From assembly GCA_964035545.1 (NCBI GenBank), contig OZ037766.1, positions 17,883,581 through 17,947,580 on the forward strand: 64,000 bases of DNA, in the 5' to 3' direction. The number at the start of each line of letters is the position of its first letter. Positions within the stretch are counted from its first letter, which is position 1. This stretch comes from Bugula neritina. Its lineage: Eukaryota > Bryozoa > Gymnolaemata > Cheilostomatida > Bugulidae. Both the position numbers and the translations under genes were made by a program. Below are positions 27,953 to 40,889 of the stretch, one piece after another. The notes below the pieces were generated by a model. That model was given only the letters and a program-made list of their open reading frames with translations. It was not told the origin of the DNA and made no database searches.

Positions 27953-30140
27953 GTGTTTTTCAGTATGTTGCAGTATGTTGCAGTGTATTTCAGTATGTTA
28001 CAGTGTATTTCAGTAGGTTTCAGTGTCTTGCAGTATAATTCAGCATGTTGCAGTATATTTCAGGATGTTGCAGTATGTTTCAGTATGTTACAGTATTTTG
28101 CAGTATTTTGCAGTATAGTTCAGTGTGTTACAGTATATTTCATTATGTTGCAGTATGTTGCAGTATATTTCAGTAGTTTGCAACATATTTCAGTAGGTTA
28201 CCATATATTTCGGTATGTTGCAGCATATTTCAATGTGTTGCAGTGTATTTCAACATGTTACAGTGTATTTCAGTATGTTGCAGTATGTTGCAGTATGATG
28301 CAGTATGTTTCAGTGTATTTCTGTATGTTACAGTGTATTTCAGTATGTTGCAGTATATTTCAGTATGTTACAGTATGTTTCAGTATGTTGCAGTATATTT
28401 CAGTGGGTTATAGTATATTTCAATATGATACAGCGTATTTCAGTATGTTACAGTGTATTTCAGTATGTTGCAGCATTTTGCAATATATTTCAGTATGTTA
28501 CAGCGTATTTCAGTATGTTGCAGTATATTTCCGTAAATTACACCATACTTCAGTGAGTTGTAGTATATTTCAGTATCTTGCAGTATATCTCAGTATGTTA
28601 CTGTATATTTCAGTATGTTACAGTATATTTCAGTGTGTTACAGTAAATTTCAGTATGTTACAGTGCATTTGCAGATATTACACTATACTTCAGTGAGTTT
28701 TAGTGTCTTTCAGTATGTTCCAGTATATTTAAGTATGTTGCAGTATTTTGCAATATATTTTAGCATGTTACAGTGTATTTCAGTACGTTGCAGCATATTT
28801 CAGTATGATACAATAAATTTCAGTGTGTTACAGTACATTTCTGCAAATTACACTATACTTCAGTGAGTTGTAGTATATTTCAGTATCTTGCAGTATATCT
28901 CAGTATGTTTCAGTTTATTTCAGTATGTTCCAGTATATTTCAGCGTGTTTCAGTATATTTCAGCATGCCACAGTACATTTTTAGATTTTTCACTATACTT
29001 CAGTGAGTTTTAGTGTCTTTCAGTATGTTGCAGTATAATTCGGTATCTTGCAACTTATTTCAATGTGTTGCAATGTATTTCAATATGTTACAGTGTATTT
29101 AAGTATGTTGCAGTATGTTGCAGTGTATTTCAGTATGTTACAGTGTATTTCAGTAGGTTTCAGTATCTTGTAGTATATTTCAGTATGTTGCAGTATATTT
29201 CAGTGGGTTACAGTATATTCCAGTATGTTCCAGTATGTTGCAGTATATTTCAGTATGTTGCAGTGTATTTCAGTATGTTACAGTGTATTTCAGTATGTTG
29301 CAGTATGTTGCAGTGTATTTCTGTATGTTACAGCGTATTTCCGTATGTTACAGTGTATTTCAGTAGTTTGCAACATATTTCAGTAGGTTACCATATATTT
29401 CGGTATGTTGCAGCATATTTCAATGTGTTGCAGTGTATTTCAATATGTTACAGTGTATTTCAGTATGTTGCAGTATGTTGCAGTGTATTTCTGTATGTTA
29501 CAGGGTATTTCAGTATGTTGCAGTGTATTTCAGTATGTTGCAGTATGTTGCAGTATGTTACAGTATGTTTCAGTATGTTGCAGTATATTTCAGTGGGTTA
29601 TAGTATATTTCAGTATGATACAGCGTATTTGAGTATGTCACAGTATATTTCAGTGTGTTACAGTATGTTGAGTATATTTCAGTAGTTTGCAACATATTTC
29701 AGTAGGTTACCAGATATTTCGGTATGTTGCAGCATATTTCAATGTGTTGCAGTGTATTTCAATATGTTACAGTGTATTTCAGTATGTTGCAGTATGTTGC
29801 AGTATGATGCAGTACGTTGCAGTGTATTTCTGATTGTTACAGTGTATTTCAGTATGTTGCAGTATATTTCAGTATGTTAAAGTATGTTTCAGTATGTTGC
29901 AGTATATTTCAGTGGGTTATAGTATATTTCAGTATGATACAGCGTATTTCAGTATGTTACAGTGTATTTCAGTATGTTGCAGCATTTTGCAATATATTTC
30001 AGTATGTTACAGCGTATTTCAGTATGTTGCAGTATATTTCAGTATGTTACAATAAATTTCAGTACGTTACAGTACATTTCCGTAAATTACACCATACTTC
30101 AGTGAGTTGTAGTATATTTCAGTATCTTGCAGTATATCTC
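27953..30140 (+). repeat. Long-range copy of 7,655-9,842 (offset +20,298)
   Basis: Shared rare variants at constant offset: CGTATTTGAGTATG near 9,327 and 29,625, and TACGTTGCAG before TGTATTTCTGATTG near 9,515 and 29,813. The markers at 9,372 and 29,670 also keep the offset. Homogenisation therefore reaches at least 20 kb. Confidence 0.78.
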
Positions 30141-30149
30141 AGTATGTTA

Positions 30150-33100
30150 CTGTATATTTCAGTATGTTACAGTATATTTCAGTGTGTTACAGTGCATTTG
30201 CAGATATTACACTATACTTCAGTGAGTTTTAGTGTCTTTCAATATGTTACAGTGTATTTCAGTATGTTGCAGTATGTTGCAGTATGATGCAGTATGTTGC
30301 AGTGTATTTCTGATTGTTACAGTGTATTTCAGTATGTTGCAGTATATTTCAGTATGTTACAGTATGTTTCAGTATGTTGCAGTATATTTCAGTGGGTTAT
30401 AGTATATTTCAGTATGATACAGCGTATTTCTGTATGTTACAGTGTATTTCAGTATGTTACAGTATGTTTCAGTATGTTGCAGTATATTTCCGTGGGTTAT
30501 AGTATATTTCAGTATGATACAGCGTATTTCAGTATGTTTCAGTGTATTTCAGTATGTTGCGGTATTTTGCAATGCATTTCAGTATGTTACAGTGTATTTC
30601 AGTATGTTGCAGTATATTTCAGTATGTTACAATAAATTTCAGTATGTTACAGTACATTTCCATAAATTACACTATACTTCAGTGAGTTGTAGTATATTTC
30701 AGTATCTTGCAGTATATCTCAGTTTGTTACAGTATATTTCAGTGTGTTACAGTAAATTTCAGTATGTTACAGTGCATTTGCAGATATTACACTATACTTC
30801 AGTGAGTTTTAGTGTCTTTCAGTATGTTGCAGTATATTTAAGTATGTTGCAGTATTTTGCAATATATTTTAGTATGTTACAGTGTATTTCAGTACGTTGC
30901 AGTATATTTCAGTATGATACAATAAATTTCAGTGTGTTACAGTACATTTCTGCAAATTACACTATACTTCAGTGAGTTGTAGTATATTTCAGTATCTTGC
31001 AGTATATCTCAGTATGTTACAGTTTATTTCAGTATGTTCCAGTATATTTCAGCGTGTTTCAGTATATTTCAGTATGCCACAGTGCATTTTTAGATTTTTC
31101 ACTATACTTCAGTGAATTTTAGTGTCTTTCAGTATGTTGCAGTATATTTCGGTATCTTGCAACTTATTTCAATGTGTTGCAATGTATTTCAATATGTTAC
31201 AGTGTATTTCAGTATGTTGCAGTATGTTGCAGTGTATTTCAGTATGTTACAGTGTATTTCAGTAGGTTTCAGTATCTTGCAGTATATTTCAGTATGTTGC
31301 AGTATATTTCAGTGGGTTACAGTATATTCCAGTATGTTCCATTATGTTGCAGTATATTTCAGTATGTTGCAGTGTATTTCAGTATGTTACAGTGTATTTC
31401 AGTATGTTGCAGTATGTTGCAGTGTATTTCTGTATGTTACAGCGTATTTCTGTATGTTACAGTGTATTTCAGTAGTTTGCAACATATTTCAGTAGGTTAC
31501 CATATATTTCGGTATGTTGCAGCATATTTCAATGAATTGCAGTGTATTTCAATATGTTACAGTGTATTTCAGTATGTTGCAGTATGTTGCAGTGTATTTC
31601 TGTATGTTACAGGGTATTTCAGTATGTTGCAGTATATTTCAGTATGTTACAGTATGTTTCAGTATGTTGCAGTATATTTCCATGGGTTATAGTATATTTC
31701 AGTATGATACAGCGTATTTCAGTATGTTACAGTGTATTTCAGTATGTTGCAGTATTTTGGAAAGCATTTCAGTATGTTACAGTGTATTTCAGTATGTTGC
31801 AGTATATTTCAGTATGTTACAATAAATTTCAGTATGTAACAGTACATTTCCGTAAATTACACCATACTTCAGTGAGTTGTAGTATATTTCAGTATTCGGC
31901 AGTATATCTCAGTATGTTACAGTATATTTCAGTATGTTACAGTATATTTCAGTGTGTTACAGTATGTTGAGTATATTTCAGTAGTTTGCAACATATTTCA
32001 GTAGGTTACCAGATATTTCGGTATGTGGCAGCATATTTCAATGTGTTGCAGTGTATTTCAATATGTTACAGTGTATTTCAGCATGTTGCAGTATGTTGCA
32101 GTATGATGCAGTATGTTTCAGTGTATTTCTGTATGTTACAGTGTATTTCAGTATCTTGCAGTATATTTCAGTATGTTACAGTATGTTTCAGTATGTTGCA
32201 GTATATTTCAGTGGGTTATAGTATATTTCAGTATGATACAGCGTATTTCAGTATGTTACAGTGTATTTCAGTATGTTGCAGTATTTTGCAATATATTTCA
32301 GTATGTTACAGCGTATTTCAGTATGTTGCAGTATATTTCAGTATGTTGCAGTATTTTGCAATATATTTTAGTATGTTACATTGTATTTCAGTACGTTGCA
32401 GTATATTTCAGTATGATACAATAAATTTCAGTGTGTTACAGTACATATCTGCAAATTACACTATACTTCAGTGAGTTGTAGTATATTTCAGTATCTTGCA
32501 GTATATCTCAGTATGTTACAGTTTATTTCAGTATGTTCCAGTATATTTCAGCGTGTTTCAGTATATTTCAGTATGCCACAGTGCATTTTTAGATTTTTCA
32601 CTATACTTCAGTGAGTTTTAGTGTCTTTCAGTATGTTGCAGTATATTTCGGTATCTTGCAACTTATTTCAATGTGTTGCAATGTATTTCAATATGTTACA
32701 GTGTATTTCAGTATGTTGCAGTATGTTGCAGTGTATTTCAGTATGTTACAGTGTATTTCAGTAGGTTTCAGTATCTTGCAGTATATTTCAGTATGTTGCA
32801 GTATATTTCAGTGGGTTACAGTATATTCCAGTATGTTCCAGTATGTTGCAGTATATTTCAGTATGTTACAGTGTATTTCAGTATGTTGCAGTATGTTGCA
32901 GTGTATTTCTGTATGTTACAGCGTATTTCTGTATGTTACAGTGTGTTTCAGTAGTTTGCAACATATTTCAGTAGGTTACCATATATTTCGGTATGTTGCA
33001 GCATATTTCAACGCGTTGCAGTGTATTTGAATATGTTACAGTGTATTTCAGTATGTTGCAGTATGTTGCAGTGTATTTCTGTATGTTACAGGGTATTTCA

Positions 33101-34077
33101 GTATGTTGCAGTATATTTCAGTATGTTACAGTATGGTACAGTATGTTGCAGTATATTTCCGTGGGTTATAGTGTATTTCAGTATGATACAGCGTATTTCA
33201 GTATGTTACAGTGTATTTCAGTGTGTTGCAGTATTTTGCAATGCATTTCAGTATGTTACAGTGTATTTCAGTATGTTGCAGTATATTTCAGTATGTTATA
33301 ATAAATTTCAGTATGTTACAGTACATTTCCGTAAATTACACTATACCTCAGTGAGTTGTAGTATATTTCAGTATCTTGCAGTATATCTCAGTATGTTACA
33401 GTATATTTCAGTATGTTACAGCATATTTCAGTGTGTTACAGTATGTTGAGTATATTTCAGTAGTTTGCAACATATTTCAGTAGGTTACCAGATATTTCCG
33501 TATGTTGCAGCATATTTCAATGTGTTGCAGTGCATTTCAATATGTTACAGTGTATTTCAGTATGTTGCAGTATGTTGCAGTATGATGCGGTATGTTGCAG
33601 TGCATTTCTGATTGTTACAGTGTATTTCAGTATGTTGCAGTATATTTCAGTATGTTACAGTATGTTTCACTATGTTGCAGTATATTTCAGTGGGTTATAG
33701 TATATTTCAGTATGATACAGCGTATTTCAGTATGTTACAGTGTATTTCAGTATGTTACAGTATGTTTCAGTATGTTGCAGTATATTTCCGTGGGTTATAG
33801 TATATTTCAGTATGATACAGCGTATTTCAGTATGTTTCAGTGTATTTCAGTATGTTGCGGTATTTTGCAATGCATTTCAGTATGTTACAGTGTATTTCAG
33901 TATGTTGCAGTATATTTCAGTATGTTACAATAAATTCCAGTATGTTACAGTACATTTCCGTAAATTATACAATACTTCAGTGAGTTGTAGTATATTTCAG
34001 TATCTTGCAGCATATCTCAGTATGTTACAGTATATTTCAGTATGTTACAGTATATTTCAGTGTGTTACAGTATGTTG
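30150..34077 (+). repeat. 3.9-kb super-repeat, copy 3 of 3
   Basis: Offset +12,802 from copy 2 and equal in length to it. The 1-bp-deletion marker expected at about 30,150 is absent. The left edge lies in a chimeric stretch (30,181-30,260) where a different module joins in register, so the copy was captured from inside rather than at a marker. Confidence 0.8.
33448..34077 (+). repeat. 629-bp unit
   Basis: A single 629-bp unit, last segment of super-repeat copy 3, collinear with 3,256-3,885 and 20,646-21,275. Confidence 0.88.
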
Positions 34078-34484
34078 AGTATATTTCAGTAGTTTGCAAC
34101 ATATTTCAGTAGGTTACCAGATATTTCGGTATGTTGCAGCATATTTCAATGTGTTGCAGTGTATTTCAATATGTTACAGTGTATTTCAGTATGTTGCAGT
34201 ATGTTGCAGTATGATGCAGTATGTTTCAGTGTATTTCTGTATGTTACAGTGTATTTCAGTATGTTGCAGTATATTTCAGTATGTTACAGTATGTTTCAGT
34301 ATGTTGCAGTATATTTCAGTGGGTTATAGTATATTTCAGTATGATACAGCGTATTTCAGTATGTTACAGTGTATTTCAGTATGTTGCAGCATTTTGCAAT
34401 ATATTTCAGTATGTTACAGCGTATTTCAGTATGTTGCAGTATATTTCAGTATGTTACAATAAATTTCAGTATGTTACAGTACAT

Positions 34485-37400
34485 TTCCGTAAATTACACC
34501 ATACTTCAGTGAGTTGTAGTATATTTCAGTATCTTGCAGTATATCTCAGTATGTTACTGTATATTTCAGTATGTTACAGTATATTTCAGTGTGTTACAGT
34601 AAATTTCAGTATGTTACAGTGCATTTGCAGATATTACACTATACTTCAGTGAGTTTTAGTGTCTTTCAGTATGTTCCAGTATATTTAAGTATGTTGCAGT
34701 ATTTTGCAATATATTTTAGTATGTTACAGTGTATTTCAGTACGTTGCAGTATATTTCAGTATGATACAATAAATTTCAGTGTGTTACAGTACATTTCTGC
34801 AAATTACACTATACTTCAGTGTGTTGTAGTATATTTCAGTATCTTGCAGTATATCTCAGTATGTTACAGTTTATTTCAGTATGTTCCAGTATATTTCAGC
34901 GTGTTTCAGTATATTTCAGCATGCCACAGTACATTTTTAGATTTTTCACTATACTTCAGTGAGTTTTAGTGTCTTTCAGTATGTTTCAGTATAATTCGGT
35001 ATCTTGCAACTTATTTCAATGTGTTGCAATGTATTTCAATATGTTACAGTGTATTTAAGTATGTTGCAGTATGTTGCAGTGTATTTCAGTATGTTACAGT
35101 GTATTTCAGTAGGTTTCAGTATCTTGCAGTATATTTCAGTATAATGCAGTATATTTCAGTGGGTTACAGTATATTCCAGTATGTTCCAGTATGTTGCAGT
35201 ATATTTCAGTATGTTGCAGTGTATTTCAGTATGTTACAGTGTATTTCAGTATGTTGCAGTATGTTGCAGTGTATTTCTGTATGTTACAGTGTATTTCAGT
35301 AGTTTGCAACATATTTCAGTAGGTTACCATATATTTCGGTATGTTGCAGCATATTTCAATGTGTTGCAGTGTATTTCAATATGTTACAGTGTATTTCAGT
35401 ATGTTGCAGTATGTTGCAGTGTATTTCTGTATGTTACAGGGTATTTCAGTATCTTGCAGTGTATTTCAGTATGTTGCAGTATATTTCAGTATGTTACAGT
35501 ATGTTTCAGTATGTTGCAGTATATTTCAGTGGGTTATAGTATATTTCAGTATGATACAGCGTATTTCAGTATGTTACAGTATATTTCAGTGTGTTACAGT
35601 ATGTTGAGTATATTTCAGTAGTTTGCAACATATTTCAGTAGGTTACCAGATACTTCGGTATGTTGCAGCATATTTCAATGTGTTTCAGTGTATTTCAATA
35701 TGTTACAGTGTATTTCAGTATGTTGCAGTATGTTGCAGTATGATGCAGTATGTTGCAGTGTATTTCTGATTGTTACAGTGTATTTCAGTATGTTGCAGTA
35801 TATTTCAGTATGTTACAGTAAATTTCAGTATGTTACAGTGCATTTGCAGATATTACACTATACTTCAGTGAGTTTTAGTGTTTTTCAGCATGTTGCAGTA
35901 TGTTGCAGTGTATTTCAGTATGTTACAGTGTATTTCAGTAGGTTTCAGTGTCTTGCAGCATAATTCAGCATGTTGCAGTATATTTCAGGATGTTGCAGTA
36001 TGTTTCAGTATGTTACAGTATTTTGCAGTATTTTGCAGTATAGTTCAGTGTGTTACAGTATATTTCATTATGTTGCAGTATGTTGCAGTATATTTCAGTA
36101 GTTTGCAACATATTTCAGTAGGTTACCATATATTTCGGTATGTTGCAGCATATTTCAATGTGTTGCAGTGTATTTCAATATGTTACAGTGTATTTCAGTA
36201 TGTTGCAGTATGTTGCAGTATGATGCAGTATGTTGCAGTGTATTTCTGATTGTTACAGTGTATTTCAGTATGTTGCAGTATATTTCAGTATGTTACAGTA
36301 TGTTTCAGTATGTTGCAGTATATTTCAGTGGGTTATAGTATATTTCAGTATGATACAGCGTATTTCAGTATGTTACAGTGTATTTCAGTATGTTGCAGTA
36401 TTTTGCAATATATTTCAGTATGTTACAGCGTATTTCAGTATGTTGCAGTATATTTCAGTATGTTACAAAAAATTTCAGTATGTTACAGTACATTTCCGTA
36501 AATTACACTATACTTCAGTGAGTTGTAGTGTATTTCAGTATCTTGCAGTATATCTCAGTATGTTACTGTATATTTCAGTATGTTACAGTATGTTTCAGTG
36601 TGTTACAGTAAATTTCAGTATGTTACAGTGCATTTGCAGATATTACACTATACTTCAGTGAGTTTTAGTGTCTTTCAGTATGTTGCAGTATATTTCAGTA
36701 TGTTGCAGTATTTTGCAATACATTTTAGTATGCTACAGTGTATTTTAGTATGTTGCAAAATATTTCAGTATGATACAATAAATTCCAGTATGTTACAGTA
36801 CATTTCCATAAATTACACTATACTTCAGTGAGTTGTAGTACATTTTGGTATCTTGCAGTATATCTCAGTAGGTTACAGTATATTTCAGTATGTTGCAGTA
36901 TATTTCAGCATGTTTCAGTATATTTCAGTATGTCACAGTGCGTTTCCAGATATTACATTATACATCAGTGAGTTTTAGTGTTTTTCAGTATGTTGCAGTA
37001 TGTTGCAGTGTATTTCAGTATGTTACAGTGTATTTCAGTAGGTTTCAGTGTCTTGCAGTATAATTCAGCATGTTGCAGTATATTTCAGGATGTTGCAGTA
37101 TGTTTCAGTATGTTACAGTATTTTGCAGTATCTTGCAGTATAGTTCAGTGTGTTACAGTATATTTCATTATGTTGCAGTATGTTGCCGTATATTTCAGTA
37201 GCTTGCAACATATTTCAGTAGGTTACCATATATTTCGGTATGTTGCAGCATATTTCAATGTGTTGCAGTGTATTTCAATATGTTACAGTGTATTTCAGTA
37301 TGTTGCAGTATGTTGCAGTATGATGCAGTATGTTTCAGTGTATTTCTGTATGTTACAGTGTATTTCAGTATGTTGCAGTATATTTCAGTATGTTACAGTA

Positions 37401-37553
37401 TGTTTCAGTATGTTGCAGTATATTTCAGTGGGTTATAGTATATTTCAATATGATACAGCGTATTTCAGTATGTTACAGTGTATTTCAGTATGTTGCAGCA
37501 TTTTGCAATATATTTCAGTATGTTACAGCGTATTTCAGTATGTTGCAGTATAT
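34485..37553 (+). repeat. 3069-bp tandem duplication, first copy
   Basis: The sequence repeats at offset +3069 from about 34,485 to about 37,820. Shared singletons include TGTTTCAGTG at about 35,681 and 38,750, TACATCAGTG near 36,961 and 40,030, GTTGCCGTA near 37,185 and 40,254, and AGCTTGCAAC near 37,200 and 40,269. I found only a handful of differences. Confidence 0.9.
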
Positions 37554-40500
37554 TTCCGTAAATTACACCATACTTCAGTGAGTTGTAGTATATTTCAGTA
37601 TCTTGCAGTATATCTCAGTATGTTACTGTATATTTCAGTATGTTACAGTATATTTCAGTGTGTTACAGTAAATTTCAGTATGTTACAGTGCATTTGCAGA
37701 TATTACACTATACTTCAGTGAGTTTTAGTGTCTTTCAGTATGTTCCAGTATATTTAAGTATGTTGCAGTATTTTGCAATATATTTTAGTATGTTACAGTG
37801 TATTTCAGTACGTTGCAGTATATTTCAGTATGATACAATAAATTTCAGTGTGTTACAGTACATTTCTGCAAATTACACTATACTTCAGTGTGTTGTAGTA
37901 TATTTCAGTATCTTGCAGTATATCTCAGTATGTTACAGTTTATTTCAGTATGTTCCAGTATATTTCAGCGTGTTTCAGTATATTTCAGCATGCCACAGTA
38001 CATTTTTAGATTTTTCACTATACTTCAGTGAGTTTTAGTGTCTTTCAGTATGTTTCAGTATAATTCGGTATCTTGCAACTTATTTCAATGTGTTGCAATG
38101 TATTTCAATATGTTACAGTGTATTTAAGTATGTTGCAGTATGTTGCAGTGTATTTCAGTATGTTACAGTGTATTTCAGTAGGTTTCAGTATCTTGCAGTA
38201 TATTTCAGTATGTTGCAGTATATTTCAGTGGGTTACAGTATATTCCAGTATGTTCCAGTATGTTGCAGTATATTTCAGTATGTTGCAGTGTATTTCAGTA
38301 TGTTACAGTGTATTTCAGTATGTTGCAGTATGTTGCAGTGTATTTCTGTATGTTACAGTGTATTTCAGTAGTTTGCAACATATTTCAGTAGGTTACCATA
38401 TATTTCGGTATGTTGCAGCATATTTCAATGTGTTGCAGTGTATTTCAATATGTTACAGTGTATTTCAGTATGTTGCAGTATGTTGCAGTGTATTTCTGTA
38501 TGTTACAGGGTATTTCAGTATCTTGCAGTGTATTTCAGTATGTTGCAGTATATTTCAGTATGTTACAGTATGTTTCAGTATGTTGCAGTATATTTCAGTG
38601 GGTTATAGTATATTTCAGTATGATACAGCGTATTTCAGTATGTTACAGTATATTTCAGTGTGTTACAGTATGTTGAGTATATTTCAGTAGTTTGCAACAT
38701 ATTTCAGTAGGTTACCAGATACTTCGGTATGTTGCAGCATATTTCAATGTGTTTCAGTGTATTTCAATATGTTACACTGTATTTCAGTATGTTGCAGTAT
38801 GTTGCAGTATGATGCAGTATGTTGCAGTGTATTTCTGATTGTTACAGTGTATTTCAGTATGTTGCAGTATATTTCAGTATGTTACAGTAAATTTCAGTAT
38901 GTTACAGTGCATTTGCAGATATTACACTATACTTCAGTGAGTTTTAGTGTTTTTCAGCATGTTGCAGTATGTTGCAGTGTATTTCAGTATGTTACAGTGT
39001 ATTTCAGTAGGTTTCAGTGTCTTGCAGCATAATTCAGCATGTTGCAGTATATTTCAGGATGTTGCAGTATGTTTCAGTATGTTACAGTATTTTGCAGTAT
39101 TTTGCAGTATAGTTCAGTGTGTTACAGTATATTTCATTATGTTGCAGTATGTTGCAGTATATTTCAGTAGTTTGCAACATATTTCAGTAGGTTACCATAT
39201 ATTTCGGTATGTTGCAGCATATTTCAATGTGTTGCAGTGTATTTCAATATGTTACAGTGTATTTCAGTATGTTGCAGTATGTTGCAGTATGATGCAGTAT
39301 GTTGCAGTGTATTTCTGATTGTTACAGTGTATTTCAGTATGTTGCAGTATATTTCAGTATGTTACAGTATGTTTCAGTATGTTGCAGTATATTTCAGTGG
39401 GTTATAGTATATTTCAGTATGATACAGCGTATTTCAGTATGTTACAGTGTATTTCAGTATGTTGCAGTATTTTGCAATATATTTCAGTATGTTACAGCGT
39501 ATTTCAGTATGTTGCAGTATATTTCAGTATGTTACAAAAAATTTCAGTATGTTACAGTACATTTCCGTAAATTACACTATACTTCAGTGAGTTGTAGTGT
39601 ATTTCAGTATCTTGCAGTATATCTCAGTATGTTACTGTATATTTCAGTATGTTACAGTATGTTTCAGTGTGTTACAGTAAATTTCAGTATGTTACAGTGC
39701 ATTTGCAGATATTACACTATACTTCAGTGAGTTTTAGTGTCTTTCAGTATGTTGCAGTATATTTCAGTATGTTGCAGTATTTTGCAATACATTTTAGTAT
39801 GCTACAGTGTATTTTAGTATGTTGCAATATATTTCAGTATGATACAATAAATTCCAGTATGTTACAGTACATTTCCATAAATTACACTATACTTCAGTGA
39901 GTTGTAGTACATTTTGGTATCTTGCAGTATATCTCAGTAGGTTACAGTATATTTCAGTATGTTGCAGTATATTTCAGCATGTTTCAGTATATTTCAGTAT
40001 GTCACAGTGCGTTTCCAGATATTACATTATACATCAGTGAGTTTTAGTGTTTTTCAGTATGTTGCAGTATGTTGCAGTGTATTTCAGTATGTTACAGTGT
40101 ATTTCAGTAGGTTTCAGTGTCTTGCAGTATAATTCAGCATGTTGCAGTATATTTCAGGATGTTGCAGTATGTTTCAGTATGTTACAGTATTTTGCAGTAT
40201 CTTGCAGTATAGTTCAGTGTGTTACAGTATATTTCATTATGTTGCAGTATGTTGCCGTATATTTCAGTAGCTTGCAACATATTTCAGTAGGTTACCATAT
40301 ATTTCGGTATGTTGCAGCATATTTCAATGTGTTGCAGTGTATTTCAATATGTTACAGTGTATTTCAGTATGTTGCAGTATGTTGCAGTATGATGCAGTAT
40401 GTTTCAGTGTATTTCTGTATGTTACAGTGTATTTCAGTATGTTGCAGTATATTTCAGTATGTTACAGTATGTTTCAGTATGTTGCAGTATATTTCAGTGG

Positions 40501-40889
40501 GTTATAGTATATTTCAATATGATACAGCGTATTTCAGTATGTTACAGTGTATTTCAGTATGTTGCAGCATTTTGCAATATATTTCAGTATGTTACAGCGT
40601 ATTTCAGTATGTTGCAGTATATTTCCGTAAATTACACCATACTTCAGTGAGTTGTAGTATATTTCAGTATCTTGCAGTATATCTCAGTATGTTACTGTAT
40701 ATTTCAGTATGTTACAGTATATTTCAGTGTGTTACAGTAAATTTCAGTATGTTACAGTGCATTTGCAGATATTACACTATACTTCAGTGAGTTTTAGTGT
40801 CTTTCAGTATGTTCCAGTATATTTAAGTATGTTGCAGTATTTTGCAATATATTTTAGTATGTTACAGTGTATTTCAGTACGTTGCAGCA
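37554..40889 (+). repeat. 3069-bp tandem duplication, second copy
   Basis: Second copy of 34,485-37,820. Differences from the first include TATGTTGCAG for TATAATGCAG (35,141 in copy 1), ACACTG for ACAGTG near 38,775, and GCAATATATT for GCAAAATATT (36,757 in copy 1). Past about 40,880 the match to the first copy breaks down through several clustered differences, which fixes the right edge. Confidence 0.9.
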
